DNA of 64,000 nt from Psettodes erumei (lineage: Eukaryota > Chordata > Actinopteri > Pleuronectiformes > Psettodidae): positions 1-64,000 of the forward strand of contig JAFBJZ010000895.1 in the NCBI GenBank assembly GCA_016785225.1. The letters are read 5' to 3'. The position numbers were made by a program, and so were the translations under genes. The notes under the pieces were generated by a model. It ran no database searches. It saw only the letters and a program-made list of their open reading frames with translations, and was not told where the DNA came from. The first letter of the stretch is position 1; every line of letters begins with the position of its first letter. This document shows, one piece after another, positions 24,262 through 37,629 of this stretch.

Positions 24262-27200
24262 CTATTGGACGCTGAGGAACCTCCTTTTCTTCGCTGTGTG
24301 TGTGTACGCATGGTGACGCCACTCGACATCTGCGGTGCTCTCATTCTCCAGGGTGCCAAGTTTGATCATGTACACTAAACAAAAGAGGATGTGTTAACAT
24401 TTTACACAGGCCAAAAAAGTAGAACAGCACGCAGGAATTCAACTGAGAAAGGAAAATGCCCCCGAATTACAATTTGCTGAGAACAAAAACCTTCATTCCA
24501 CACTGGTTCTTTTTATTCCTAAATTAACTCATCTGTAAAGCCTTTTTCAGAAGGGTAGATTATAAACACTGCCATTTATATACATTATAGTGCTTTCACA
24601 AATCTTAGCTTTATCTGTGCTAGCCTCTTCCAGTGGGTTTCCATTGGTCCTTATTTAAAGACGCTGTCTTATCACAACCAATATAATTTTTTGTGCACCC
24701 ATTGCAAAGATGTGTTTTTATAAGAATATTATACAATTAAAAAAAACTTGTCAGTATATATATTCACACTGTAAAGTCATCACTGTTTCTAAACTAGGTC
24801 AAATATATTTATCATCTCATACTGGTATTTCTTTAAGAATTTGAATTCTTTATCAGATTGGCATTTACACAATATCAACATATATGGAAAAGCTTATATC
24901 GGCTGATATGACTGTGGACGATTAGTCAGGTTCTAGAAATAACCTAGCATCTTCACTTAGTAGGTATTCTGGCAAAAAAAATTGTAAAAGATGCAGGGTC
25001 ACGTGGCAAAAAAGCCTGGCTTAACTATTATTGCAATACGATGCCACAACATCCAGCACTGAATTGGCCAATCAAATATGTGCAAAAACACTGCACAATG
25101 CAGATTCCTTTATAATCCCATAGTTCTCGCTTTATTCAAAACGATGATGACCTCCTTCCAACTGTAACATCCTGTCTCGTGTTATTAACTAACGAGCAAT
25201 GTTTCAGGTTGTAGTGTGTTTTAAAAGTAAGGATCTATAAGTGGATCTTCCCTTTCCAGATCCTACTGCATGCTGATACCAGTACCCGTGGCAACATACA
25301 GGGCTGTTTTCATCTGAGTGCCCACAAAGACTGGGAGCAGAGGGGAACACTTTGCCAAGCCTCATACAAAGCTGTGATAATTACATGTTGGATCTTTTTA
25401 GCTAGAAAGATAATCACCAGTACATCCAAGAGCCACCTGAGTTTTGTCCACAACACATTACAACACTACTTTCTAGCCTTCCCTGTCCTGGACGGACCTC
25501 TGTACTGGATAAATCTTTTCATCTATCCATACTTACACTTCATTTCAAACCTGGGGCCCACTTCTGTCAGCTCAATGTTCCTGTGGTCTGTTTTCTTGTA
25601 GGTGTGATGTCTGTAATAAAGGATTATAACCGTCATGACTGTTCAGGTGGCATGAGGTCTGCATGGCATTGACACTGAGGGACTACTTTCTCACTACCTG
25701 AAAGAGATGAAGTCCTCCTGGTTAGCAAATGTGATTACACGCCTGCTGTCCTCCTTAGGCACTGGAAAAAGATACTTCAGGATATTTGACACCTGTGCAA
25801 AGCAGAATTAATTAATTGTACGCCCAAACAAGTGGTGAAAGAAAATATCTACAGCATGCGTACAGCACGTGGACCCGGTGCTCTCTTACCCTCTTGCCGA
25901 GCCGTGAGGTGAAGTTGTGAAAGATGAGGTGGGGGTAGGCCTCAGACATGGTGCCGATGTCTGGAACATCGTGCCTCATTACCACGTTGTAAAGTGTGAA
26001 ATAAGCCGTGGGCCCAAATGGTAAGTGACACACAACCAGGCCATCTGTAATCAAAGAAATCAGATACTTCAAATGCAGCTATTCTGTTCTGACTGTAGTT
26101 AAGTTCCACAGAAATACTCTTATTAAATTTTATAAGTATATCTATCAATCATTCATTTATTTATTTCATTTTATGTTGTTCATGGTTTTAACTTATTGCA
26201 TTTTGTGTCCTTGGAAGGAATCGCAATCAGCAGATTTGGTAAGATACACACAGTGTGTTTTGATGTGTAAAAGTCAATGTTACTGAAAAAAAAACTCCAC
26301 AGGAAACTTCTAATTTCTCAATTCCAGTCACATTTCCAGAGTGAAAACATCCTGCACGATGAAAACCAGCTTGGAGCGAGTTTAGTGGAATTGCTTCACA
26401 GCTTTAGTGTCACTGGTGGTTGCTTCATGTGGTATTCATAAACACATGAGGAATACAAATCAAATGTCTCCAGTATGGAGACTGAGGCAGAAAGGACTGA
26501 AGCGAGCGTACCCGGCTGTCCTCTTGTTTCATGCACGATGACGAGGTCTGTGACGTTGTTGGCTTTGCAGGCTCGCACCAGCGCAGCAATCTCATGGTTT
26601 CCTCTGTTCATGCGCTGGGCTCCAGGAAACATCAGCTTTACCTCCTGCAACAAGGCCCATAATGTACATTCCATTATTCTCTGCTTCCTGTTACTCTGTA
26701 CTGACTGACTGATAAATAACGAATAGAAAATTTAAAAAGGGGATTCAGTGACTTTCAACCATCATCTTACTTTCCAGGCCAACAATCCCCTTGGAAGTTT
26801 TAACCCCAGGTGACCCTTGATTTGTGATTCATTTAATATCAGAAACTTTACCCTCCACATTTGCTAAACTGTCTGCCTGCCTGCAGACACATTTCACATT
26901 TTTGCATGTTCAGCTGTGCTTTGAACTGACTATAAGGCTCTCTAGGTTATGTTATATATTGAGTGTAACAGTAAACACTGTATCCATTTACCATATGATC
27001 TACCAAATGACACAGTTTATAGAACATTTTTACCAACATTTTCAGAAAGTTAGTCTGAAATCCCATTTCACGCCCTAAAAAAATAAAGTGTTATCATAAA
27101 TGTGAACATTCATCACTACTGTAGACATCCAACCAAAGGATGTACATATGAATTTCATCATGGGGATCAGAGCCCAAAGCTGAAGTGTCACTGCCTTGCT

Positions 27201-28787
27201 CAGAGACACTTGAATAATGAGCTGTGAGTGACACAAGTCTCCATACATTTACACGCCTGCATCCTGTGCCCATGCACCACACTTGCAAATTCCTGTTACT
27301 GGCCAGGTGTACAAGATGCAGAGTCAGTCTGCTGTCCTGACTGAGCACTTCACCACAGAGCAACTGGCCTGACCTTGGCAAACATTTTGAGTCTGGAGCT
27401 GGGGTCTCGAGATGTCGTGACCATGACTTTAGGATCTTCAACTCCAGCCCATTTATACTCATCATCCATGTGAGTGCTGACGCCTGCGGAGACAAAATAA
27501 TACATTCACAGTTAAACAAAAATGAGATGGAAGCTCATATCACAGACAGAGATTTGTTGATAACAGCGAGAAATAATGACACCAGCCTTCTGCCCCCTCA
27601 TCGTCATACTCCAGTAGTTTCTGTAGCTGCAGGGCTTCTTTGCGTACTTCAGTTGGAATGAGACAATTTTCTGCAGAGAGAACAAAAACGCTTATGTTAT
27701 AGGAGGATTTGAGTAGGATCATGAAGTGTGGGCAACAATGCAACATGGAATCTAATCAACATGCCATCTTACCATCAAGTGCTCCCTTTAGCTTCTGTTT
27801 TTTCTCCTCTATTGTTCGGAGCCTGTCCTCTTGTGCCTTCCTGTACAGGTACTCCCGCCTCAGTCTCACCTCTCGACGAAGCTGTTAACGTTGCATTAAG
27901 ACCGTTACACCAGTTGATCACAAGTAACACATGAGTGCTGTTCACAGAGTAGCTGTGAGCTTGGGTCATGTGCCAGGAACTTAAAAAACTATACTACTTT
28001 AGACATTTAGTTCGATACAAAATCTCAGGGATGCACCACATGCAGAGGATCTCAGATGACACTGCCATTGTGGGGTGTGTTAGGGTGGATGGGGGGTTGA
28101 GGGGTCTGGCAGGAGACTTTGTTGTGTAGTGGTCAAACCACTGGCAGCTGATTACATCCAAGACCAAGTCCCGCCCGTAACCAGTCCCCATCAAGGGGGG
28201 TTGATGTGGAGGTAATCAGGACTTTTAAGTACCTTGTCTACAGCTGGATGACAAACTCACAACTGGATCACATTCACAGAGCCATTAGAGTCTTTAAATC
28301 ATTCTAACCAGAGTGAGGGGAAGATAAGTACCAACCCTGATGCTCTGCTCTTTGTTTCTTCTATATGTCGCTGGCCATTAGGCACCTCAAGTCCCTTTAT
28401 TTCCTGCCATTACACTACAGTATTATTCATTGACTGAATGAACAATCTCATTTGTGCCGGACATTGTTTAAAGTTTTTAGTATTTTGTGTTATAGCAGTG
28501 TTAACTGCGTCTCGTGTCTCTGCCTGTCGTCTTTGTGCCAATCACTAAAATGTCTATTGTTGTAAACACATAAACAGATGCCACACAAGCGATTTCTCCA
28601 ACTACAGTAACAAGCTGTGGGCCACAGTGTGATGTTAGCATGAACAGGAGTTAACGTTAGCCGTACCACTAGCATAAGCTTGTGCTTCTGCTTGCTAACG
28701 ACTCACAACGTTCTTCGCCGCTATAGATCCCATACCAAGCTTTTAAATAGACGCGACGGCATTTTAAATAAGTTTTAAACTTACCAT
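24262..28787 (-). CDS. imp4: U3 small nucleolar ribonucleoprotein protein IMP4 (9 coding exons, 291 aa)
   Basis: Exons in coding order: 28787-28785 (ATG only), 27881-27773, 27670-27587, 27483-27374, 26644-26512, 26044-25890, 25792-25698, 25610-25537, 24374-24262. Phases agree and the sum is 876 bases, so 291 aa, the human length. The N-terminus LRREVRLRREYLYRKAQ is a charged helix. The Brix domain runs from about residue 82 to 265, with VMVTTSRDPSSRLK, FPGAQRMNRG, RACKANNVTDLV, HLPFGPTAYFTL, MSEAYPHLI, GKRVSNILKYLFP and DYxSFR-like text. The C-terminus reads EVGPRFEMKLYMIKLGTLE. IMP4 binds U3 snoRNA with IMP3 and MPP10 in the small-subunit processome and is needed for 18S rRNA maturation in the nucleolus. 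The exon ending at 27587 needs a GC donor (GAAG then GCTGGT) to keep the conserved GluGlyVal junction. Confidence 0.95.
28020..28480 (+). repeat. Truncated L2/CR1-like LINE reverse-transcriptase fragment in imp4 intron 1
   Basis: The plus strand reads SDDTAIVGCVR (from about 28052), then LAGDFVV, stop, WSNHWQLITSKTK, then a YLV-like and DDKLT stretch near 28230-28250. These are the FxDD box and following segments of fish LINE reverse transcriptases, with frameshifts and stops. It sits between imp4 exon 1 (28785) and exon 2 (27881). Confidence 0.6.
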
Positions 28788-28880
28788 GTTTTTTATTCTT
28801 CAGCTATAAGCTAGCAGGCAAGCACTACTCACATGGAAACAAAGTGACATGCGTACAAGTGCTTCTCTCATTTGCTAACA
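28788..28880 (-). promoter_or_regulatory. imp4: imp4 5' UTR and core promoter region
   Basis: The ATG at 28787 is followed after one codon by a perfect GTAAGT donor, so exon 1 carries only Met and the 5' UTR. No TATA box is obvious at the right distance. GCTAGC (28810-28815) lies just upstream, and AACGTTAGC (28653-28661) lies in the first intron. The start site is inferred. Confidence 0.45.
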
Positions 28881-30649
28881 GAGGAGCCTATGAGAGCGCT
28901 CGATACTGTTTGTGAGGCTTTTCAAAATAAAAGTCTAATTCATAGAGGGCACAGACCGGATTTTTTGGGACACGGCACATCTTTGCTAAAAGTGTTGAGC
29001 AGCACAAGTTCAAACGATCATCAACAATACTTTGTGGGGAAAAAAGACTAATACTGATGAGTCCCGATAAGTCAAGTGCATAAACTATTTCTTTACTCGC
29101 TCATACAATATGCTTCAATCAACCCCTCAGTACCAAGACAGATATGTGTGGATAGTTACATATCCTGAATCTCATTCACCCAAAGAAAGCAGCTTCTCTC
29201 CTCTCCCTCTTTAACACATCAGACTTGAGAACAGCTCCTTATGTCAAGATGTTCCTTTGCAATAGGTAAGTATCGACATTCACCATGGCAGAGAACCTAA
29301 GAATGTCAGATCTCCCCCTACAGGGTTTAAAAGCATGGTTAGTTGATTACTGCACTGCTGTGTTTAGGCAAGCACAACGAGGTGAAATTGATTTTAAAGG
29401 AGCCACGTCTGTCCGAAATCCACAACATGTATAGATATTAAAAGTCATTTGGCATTTCAGGAGAGGGGAAATTGTCTCCTGAAAATAACCCTCACATCAA
29501 CATCAACTACCACCATGTACTATATGTTATTCGTGTTTTGGGATTTTTTATTTTATTTTATTAAACAGCGGTCTGTTGTGGGGGTGTAAAAATCAAAACG
29601 ATGAACTAAGAGAGGCTAAAAAGATCAGTAAAACTGAGGGGAATTTAGTACTCTAAGTTATGCTTTCATGTTTATTTATTTCATCCAGTGTAAATGTGGA
29701 AAATATTGATAACTGCAGCTGTAATTATCTACTAATGTAAATTCCTAATTCTCTCTTGCTTGAATCAGGAGTTTCACTTGCTGGATTCTGCCTCCTCTGC
29801 TGCCCACAGTGACCATATTAACAAGTCATTGTGCTGCTCCACACACAAAGAGTCATTTACAGTTCCTTTTAGGAAGTCAGATGGTAAAAATGATAGAATT
29901 AACAGCCATGAGAATCGTGATCAAAAGTGGAAAAAACAACCCACAAATTATGAAAGGTTTCTCTTTTAGCAATATTTCTGGATAATAAAACAAGGAGGAA
30001 GACAAAATAAAGACTTTGAAGAATTAAACTGGCACAATTGAGATTTAATTTAGTAGACTGATAAATACCAAATCACAAGACCAGGACATTAAACGCTCAA
30101 ATCTTTCTTTCACAGCAGCAACAAAACACGTGCAAGGGAAAACACAACCCATTTTTCATGCTACAAAATTATGGGAATTTTGGAAATATAAACAGAACTC
30201 AAACGTCAGGGATTGGTTGAAGAGCATATTTTCGAGTATGACTGCTGTGGTCTGTGGTATGAGGATGTAGCAGCTTTGTGTGAGGAAAATGTTCAAATAT
30301 TAATACTCCCTCAGTCTGGGTTCATACCGCTGAGAGACTCACAGGAAAAATCCTGTCAAAGAACACCAGGTCCAACTTACCTCTCGCAGCCTTGAGGCTG
30401 TGACCTATAGATGTTCTGAAACTTTCTCCACACTCATGTTCTGAGGGTGAAATTCTTTCAAAAAAAGTGACACATGAAATGACTGTTATGAAGAAATAAG
30501 TTTGCATTTATTGGACAAACCAAACTTAGGCAAACTCACACAGTGTAACAATGGAACATGTCATGGGGTGAAAAATAAATGAAGGGGTTCATTCCAAAAT
30601 GTCCAACACCCACATGGAAAAAAATATCTGAAATACAGTATCCGTTATG
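28881..30649. other. Intergenic DNA between imp4 and rabl6
   Basis: AT-rich with only short open frames on both strands. I recognise no exon. A minus-strand AATAAA at 30507-30512 could be a distal rabl6 poly(A) site. Confidence 0.4.
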
Positions 30650-30999
30650 TACGCTCAATGGGCAGTATATTAGGAACACCCAGGTCAACAAGCCTACAAT
30701 AAATCCTCCATGAAGGTTAGAATCTTTAGTTTTTATTGAAAATGGTCTTGATTCAACTGTGTTCTGCTGCATTATGGTATAAAGAGATTTGTTATTTAGC
30801 CTACCCTCTTTTGAATGGGAACAAAGTAACGCAATATATTTCAACAGCGCCACAAACTGCACCTTGTACATGATCACACACCATTTTAAAACACGGATTC
30901 AACAAAAGCTGAACTTTATCGGCTTCGTGAAGGAGGATTTATTGCATTAGACTGCATTAGTTTTACTGAGGCGTACCTAATAAACTGAACACAGTGCAT
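30650..30999. mobile_element. Palindromic MITE with imperfect long terminal inverted repeats
   Basis: The left end TACGCTCAATGGGCAGTATA then TTAGGAACACC is mirrored on the right by CGTACCTAATAAACTGAACA then CAGTG. AATAAATCCTCC occurs in both arms (30700-30711 on the plus strand, and as its complement near 30932-30943). This matches the widespread fish repeat ending in 'GTACCTAATAAAGTGGCCACTGAGTGTA'. It has no coding capacity. Exact ends and target duplication are not clear. Confidence 0.6.
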
Positions 31000-32978
31000 G
31001 TAACGAGTGCTTGTCCATACTCAGAAATGTTATTTCTTTCGGCAGCTTCCCTACTGGGGCTCTCCAGTTAAAATTATTTGACAGGATTTCAGTGACACTG
31101 TTTCCACATGGTGTAATTACCATGTCATTTTGGAACAAAGCTCTTCAAATATATATATATATATTTATTTATATACTTTATACATTCTCTTTTCTCTGTA
31201 CATTTAAGTCTCATGCTTTGCTTGAAACTGCTTTCAGCATTTATCCTCAATCACGTGACAAAAGACAAGAAAAAAAAAAAAAAACAACAACAGCATATGT
31301 ACAGTATTCAGGATCAATGCTGCATAGTTTCAACTTTAGGATATCAAACAAAACTCCTTTTGTAAACCAACAGTGTAACCGTGTGTGTGGGAGATGGTAA
31401 ATGTATGAAATCTGTCACTTGTCAAAACACGTCTAAAAATACACATCATTTGTCTTCGACTTATTCGAAACATTTCAGCGATGCAGTTTATGGAAGATAC
31501 CGAACGTCCCCTCCGTCTGACACGAGCGGGCAATTTGAGGCATCGGACAAAAAGGAACCGCACGTGGAAAGTGTAGCAGTTCACGTTGCCGCCAAAAGTT
31601 GCCTCCGCGGCAACGGAATTAAACCATCTCGCAGGTGGAAGGATGAGCCACGCAAAAAAAAAAAAAAAAAAAAAAAAAGGCGGCACGACGGCGTCAAATC
31701 ACACAAACGGAACGAAACAGAAGCAATAAATAACACGAGAACAAAACAACGGCAAGTTTTTGGAAATGTTGCACTCACGGAGAAATAATAACGTAAGTCC
31801 ACAATGCAAGGGCGGGGAGATTTGCCGCCCATTGAGAATCAAACAAAACCAAACAGACAAAAACACGTGTGCGGATTCACTGCAATCTTACAACAGGCTT
31901 TAAAAAAGGATGACAGATTCTGTTTTCCCTCCAGAAGGACGAGGACCGCGTTCTTCACCCACTGAGCTCACAGTAAGAACACTTCGTAATGGTTCGTGAG
32001 GACAGCAGATTCCCTTCTAGTAACCTCCATTAAGGCATTTGCAGGAAACACGAAGAGAACTTGCGCGCATAGCCAAATCGGGTGCCGCAGAGAAAGGAGC
32101 CGAGCTGACGGGGCAGGGAGGCTAGTTTGTACCAGCGGAGGAAGTTCGAAAGCGGTGACTCGTCGGTTAGTTTCACACTGGGGCTACATCCACGCTGAGC
32201 TGGCTCATCTCGGACATCCACGTCACAACTTTCCTAACGATCCGTCAGCCTTTTGGGTCAGGACACGGCAGATCTGTGAGACCGTCACGTTGTTAATGAA
32301 AACTAGGAACGCTGTGATTTTGCTGTCTTCAGCGTCTCCATCCAGACAACAGTTTTTGCCAGCTTTGCGTGGACATAGTCCAAGAGTGAAACAAGGGGAA
32401 GCCGCTTCCTTTGTCGGTGAGGGGGCCCACGTTCTTAAATCAACTCCCCCCGGATCCTTCTTCGCCGCTCAGATCAGCATTGGCCCGTTTCGGCCAACAG
32501 GAAGGAACGCCGCGAAGAGTCAGCCGTCGCTTGGAGCATGCTCTGGATTATCGCGCCGACCGCGCAAACAGTTAGACGAAATGATTACCATATTTACAGC
32601 AGCTGATCTGGAGTGGATCGCTCGCAGAGTGTATCGAATCAAAGAAAATACGAAGCCAACGCGCTCAGTCGCGTCAAAGAGCCCACAGCGATCGTCAGAG
32701 CTCACTACAGTACACGTGGGTGTCCTTGCCTTTTCTTACGGGTTGGAATGGAAGTGAGAGCGGTAGTGCAGGTGGGGAACTCAATCAGAAGGAACATACA
32801 GGAACCCTTGGAGGAGTCCTTGGTTATTTTTACCTGGGTGTCGTTGGTAGCCTTGCGTATTGCGTATGGCTTGGAGATGCTGCTTTATGCGCGTACGAGT
32901 CAAGGAACCTGGAGTTTGGGGACGGCCGCGCACCTCGCCGCTGCTCGCCGGCTCCGCCTCCAGAGGAGACGGGAGGTT
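31000..32978 (-). other. rabl6: Probable rabl6 3' UTR
   Basis: No exon is recognised after the rabl6 stop (32979-32981). The nearest good minus-strand AATAAA is 31164-31169, giving a 3' UTR of about 1.8 kb. It holds a 25-base A run on the plus strand (about 31654-31678) and a CpG-rich stretch at 31680-32980. A long open frame on the plus strand here (31996-32757) is discussed under rejected items. Confidence 0.45.
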
Positions 32979-35900
32979 TTATAGTTCCTCGTAATCCCCA
33001 TCGTCGCGTTTGATCGACCCCACCCCGCCGCCCAGAAAGTCCTCCAGCTCGTCCACGTCCGTTTTCTTGGTCCGAGATTTCTTCTTCTTCTTGTCTTTGT
33101 CCTCGCCTGCAGCGGCCTCGTCTTTGTCCTTTTTCTTGTGCTTGTGCTTCTTCTTGCTCTTGTCATCCTCCTGAAAGTGGAGGGACAGAATCGAGTGTGA
33201 CATTTCCAACCCTCCAACACATCCACGCAACTCAAGTATGGAATTTGAACAACACCTGCTGTACCTCTTTGCTTTTCTTCTTCTTTTTCTTCTTTTCTTT
33301 AGAGGACTGTTTGCTTTCTTTCTCTGAAAGAGGAGCAGATGTGTACATTAGACTGAAGATGGACTGATTGCTGATGATCATGAGGATTTGAAATAAACTA
33401 AGTCTTTTAAGAAGTTTGCAAGGAAACAACAGAGAAGAATAAAGACAGCAAAGAGACTTTTTTTTTAAGTGAAGAAGCCGGTTTTTCAAACATTTGATGA
33501 ACATTTCATCAATACACATTAAAAGACAGAGGCCCTCATCTTTGGAATAATGTATTGGTATCATTAAAATCAATAGGGGGTCTCTGACAGACAAAGGTTG
33601 CGAATGCTTACTGGATCTAATGGAAACGCATCAAGACTTGACTGACACTTCAGTGTAAAATGTCTTTTTATTCTTCGCCTTTAATCTATTTTTGGATTAT
33701 AGCTTTGTTTGGACCTCTCGAAGCAGCACCGTTGTGATCCGCACAGCCTGTTTGGCTTCTAATCTCCCCTGCACTTATGTTTGGATTTTATTTACGGCCA
33801 TTGACATACACCATGACAGCGCGAGACAGACACGTCCACGGATTTTTCACGACTTGCCTTCCTGCTCCTCGCTGCTGTCCTTGGCGACGGGAGCCTCCTC
33901 TTGGATGCCGAGGCCGAACAGGTCGGCGTCATCCTTTTGTTTGAAGGAGATCACAGTGGGCTTCAGAGGCTCTGGCACTTTGGCTAACTGCACGTCATCG
34001 TCGGAGAGGTCGGACAGAAGCTCATCCCTGATTGGAAATGTGTCCTGGGGAGGGCGAGGCGGCCAAAAATGAACGAGATGAAGGTGAAGTGTTGAGAATG
34101 AGACCGGGTGTCGGATGAGACGCTGAAGATGAGATTCTGAACCAACGCACAGGTGAACGGCTGTGAACCGAGTTCCCCACTTTGAAGGGAATCAGAATCA
34201 AAGACACTTAAAGTGGTGATATTGGAAATAATTATCCACTATCATTGTCACTGTAAAGTCATAAGCAGAGAAAAAAAATGATGTGTTCCTGAAAAGCATA
34301 AGTCCTGTTTTGGGGGGTCCACTGAGTGTCAAGTATTAGCTCTTAGTCTAAGACTGATATTTTTGGGGAAAAAGTCTATTATTTCACTTTTTTCTGAGCG
34401 TTAGATACTAAGATTGATACCATGCTCATGTCTCTAGGCTAAAAGTGTGAAGCTGGAGCCAGGAGACTGTTAAGCATAGCACAATGACGCTGATGACTGT
34501 GACCTGCTTTTACTGTACCTTCGCCGTTTTGGGTGTGTCTGACGCCTCAGACTCAAAGTCGGGGTCATCCATGACAAAAGAGAGCATCTGCTGGGCGACG
34601 GGGGCCTCGGGGTCGGTGTCCGAGTCCTCGGCCCGGGGCGCGCCTCCCTTCTTCTTGCCTTGGTGTCGGGTCGGCTGCTCTCCTGCTGGGAGGAAGGTGA
34701 GGGCGACGGGCTCTGCGGCTTTAGATGCCACCTTTGGTTTTGTGACGTGAATCTCAGGCCTGAAAGAGGTTTGACAGTTAATAACATTCAAATGTATTAG
34801 TGTTTTGTATTTTATAAATATTGTTCTTTATGAATTGATGTTCCTCACTTGTTAACTTCTACTCTAATATACCCGTGGGGTTTTTTTTTATCTTCTGTTG
34901 CAGCAGCGTACAGTCGACCATGAGAATTCAGGTTACATTAGCCTTTAGTGTGATTACACAATCATTATGTGGCAGATCTAAACTGAGTCACAGCTCAGGC
35001 CGTGCACTGGCATTGTCCTCAGCCAGCGGCTGTGTGTGGGAGTCCAGATAACATCACAGTGGAGCGAGATCGCACAAGTTACTGATAACAAGGATCCACT
35101 GTGACTTTGTGCTAAACTTTAACGGTCGCATACGTCTTCAGTGGCTCTGGGGGAAGACGCCTAAAGTCTGAATAAACAACCCTGTAGTTTACTTTACAGA
35201 GAGTGAACTACGCTCTCTATAGCGCTCAGCTGTTCACATGAAAAAGAACAGCTGGAGAGCATTGGATTCTCTTCGTTGCTAAATTCTGGGGATAAAGAGG
35301 ACATGTTGTTCTGACAGAGGACGTACGCTTTCAGCTCAGGTTCACTGTCCAGGTCTTGGTCCTGCGTGACGGCGTGTGCCGTGTGCGCTCCCTCCTCTTC
35401 GTCACTGGTCAGAGTGACGTCTTTACTGGGGGGCAGGGTCTTAGGTTGTGGGAGGCCGGGCTCGGTGTCGTCAGGATCCAGCTCATCCTGGAAACCGGAC
35501 ACCATGGGGTTTCCTCTGTCTTCACCATCACTGGGAACAGAGGTGGAGCTCCATCATCTCAAATGTACCAACGCATCTTTCTAAATGCTGACAACTCTGA
35601 CAAGCGGAGACCGTGACGTGTTCAAACGCTCTCACCTGTCGCTGTCCACAGCTGGAGCAGGTGCAGGCTGAGGCGCCTTGCTCTTGGGGGGCAGGCTGTC
35701 CTCCAGGAAACTCTTGTCCAGCCTCTCATCTGGTATAAAATCATCCACGCTCTGGACCTTAGTGGGACACACTGGTGCAGCAGGGTCCTCTGAGGAGAGC
35801 ACAGAACCAAACGGAGGCGAGTAACAGTCAAATGACTCGGTGATGGAAGAATCTCTACTGATCTTACACTGCTGCTGAGCTCAGAGCAGTAAGGCACCAG

Positions 35901-37585
35901 GACGGGCCTTATCATCAAATATGTTTTGGTTCACCATCTGATAATGGGTAATTGAGAATGATACCTAGTCACCAGTATTCACCAGGCCTCTGCTTCATGA
36001 AAATTAAGCGCGTATCCATTCATACTTAAGACTGAGTCTGGAGGCAGATTTTATATTCTAATCCCCATGTAGTTATGCCCTGCCACCATATTTCCTGTCC
36101 AGTAACATGGGTGAGGTTAAATAAAGAGGTTACAGAGGGTTGAGCACTGTTGTTAAACATGGGAACTCCTTCAAAAACCTCAAATCTGTCCATTTCCTGA
36201 TTTATGAATTTCTATCCAACAGAATCAAAGCCTACAGAGCAAAAAATCCTGTCTTTATTAATATGTCCGACTCTCTGTGCGTGACCATGGGTCTTTCTGT
36301 TTCTTTTAAAAGCTGTTTGTCTGTTAGCTATCACTGCTATGTTGGGCTGCGACTAAAGATTAATTTGGTAGTGGAGTAATCTGTTACTTTTTTTCGATTA
36401 GTCAAATTATTTAGTCGATCATTTCTGTCACGCCCTTGACCTCTGGACTTCAGTGCCGGCGGAGGCGGGGCCCCTCCCACCTGTGCGGTCATTTACGGCT
36501 CGGCTCCTCGAGGAGCTGCTGCCTCAGTCTTGTGGAGAGGAGACTCACCCGGCGCGGGGGCGGGGGCATCAGCAGCGGGCGACGAGCCGAACCAGCGGGA
36601 GATGAAGCTGCGTTTCTGGGGGGGCAGCGCTCCGGACGCGGCAGAGGACGGCTGGTGTTCGGGAGACTGGGCCAACGCCTTCAACTCGACAGTAGGCGAA
36701 GCTGCCCCGCCGGCCGCCGCCGCGGGAGGCGGTGGGGGAGACGCAGACACAGACGGTGACTGCGGCAGCATCTGGGAGGGGACGGGGGGCTGGGGGGTGC
36801 TGGGGCTGGAGCTGCCCGTGGAGGCGCCGCTGGGAGGGACGATGGGAGACTGGGAGCCTGAGGAGGAGCTCTGACCATTGGCTGGACCGGGAGAGCCGTA
36901 GCTCTTACTGCGAGACTCCAGGTTCTCCAGGAATCTGCAGAAAACCACAACAGGACTGGTTAATGAACTGTCCCGCTAACATTTAGCTCAGAGCTACAGC
37001 ACGCCACTGCGGACTGCAAGTGCCGCTCTTCATTCAGTAAACGTCACCGTGATTATTTCAACTGTCTTTGGGGTGTTTTTGACACTGTCCTGTAATATAA
37101 TCATTCAAAGAAATGCACAGCAACTTCTGTTTGTCAAGAGGAAGTCCTCCGCGGTCACAAGACATTTCCAATAAATCGCAAAGGAAGTTGTCTTTGACGC
37201 TTCAGTCATTTTGCAGACTCAGCGCCGACTGACCGCCCAGACAAATGCGGAGCCACCTTGCTAGCTGAGAGTCGGGAACTTTCGCTATTGCACATTTTTT
37301 AACAAGACTAAACCTTAAAACTAAATGGCACCACGTCTGGAAGCTGGCAGAAAGGATCAGGTGCACGCAGGTTACCGTCTGGTGTGTGCCTGAGACTTGC
37401 GGAGGGTAAAGCTTTTTGCTCACGTCCCTGCGGGGGGGCTCTCTAACGAAACATGCCGGCAGGGGACAGAAAAGAAAACAGAAAGTACATCTCATAGTTT
37501 TGATCTTCGGTCTCCTGCTGCACGGAGAGCTCCTCCAGGGTGGCGTCCATGTCCAGCTGGTTGGTCTCCAGCTGCCTCAGGAGGG

Positions 37586-37629
<44 letters not shown>

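Noticed and set aside
31996..32757. Longest open frame in the window (253 codons, plus strand), antisense to the probable rabl6 3' UTR
   Set aside because: It begins at GTG; from the first clear ATG it is about 150 codons. Composition is CpG-rich with no recognisable domain. No splice or promoter context is seen, and low stop density is expected in GC-rich DNA.
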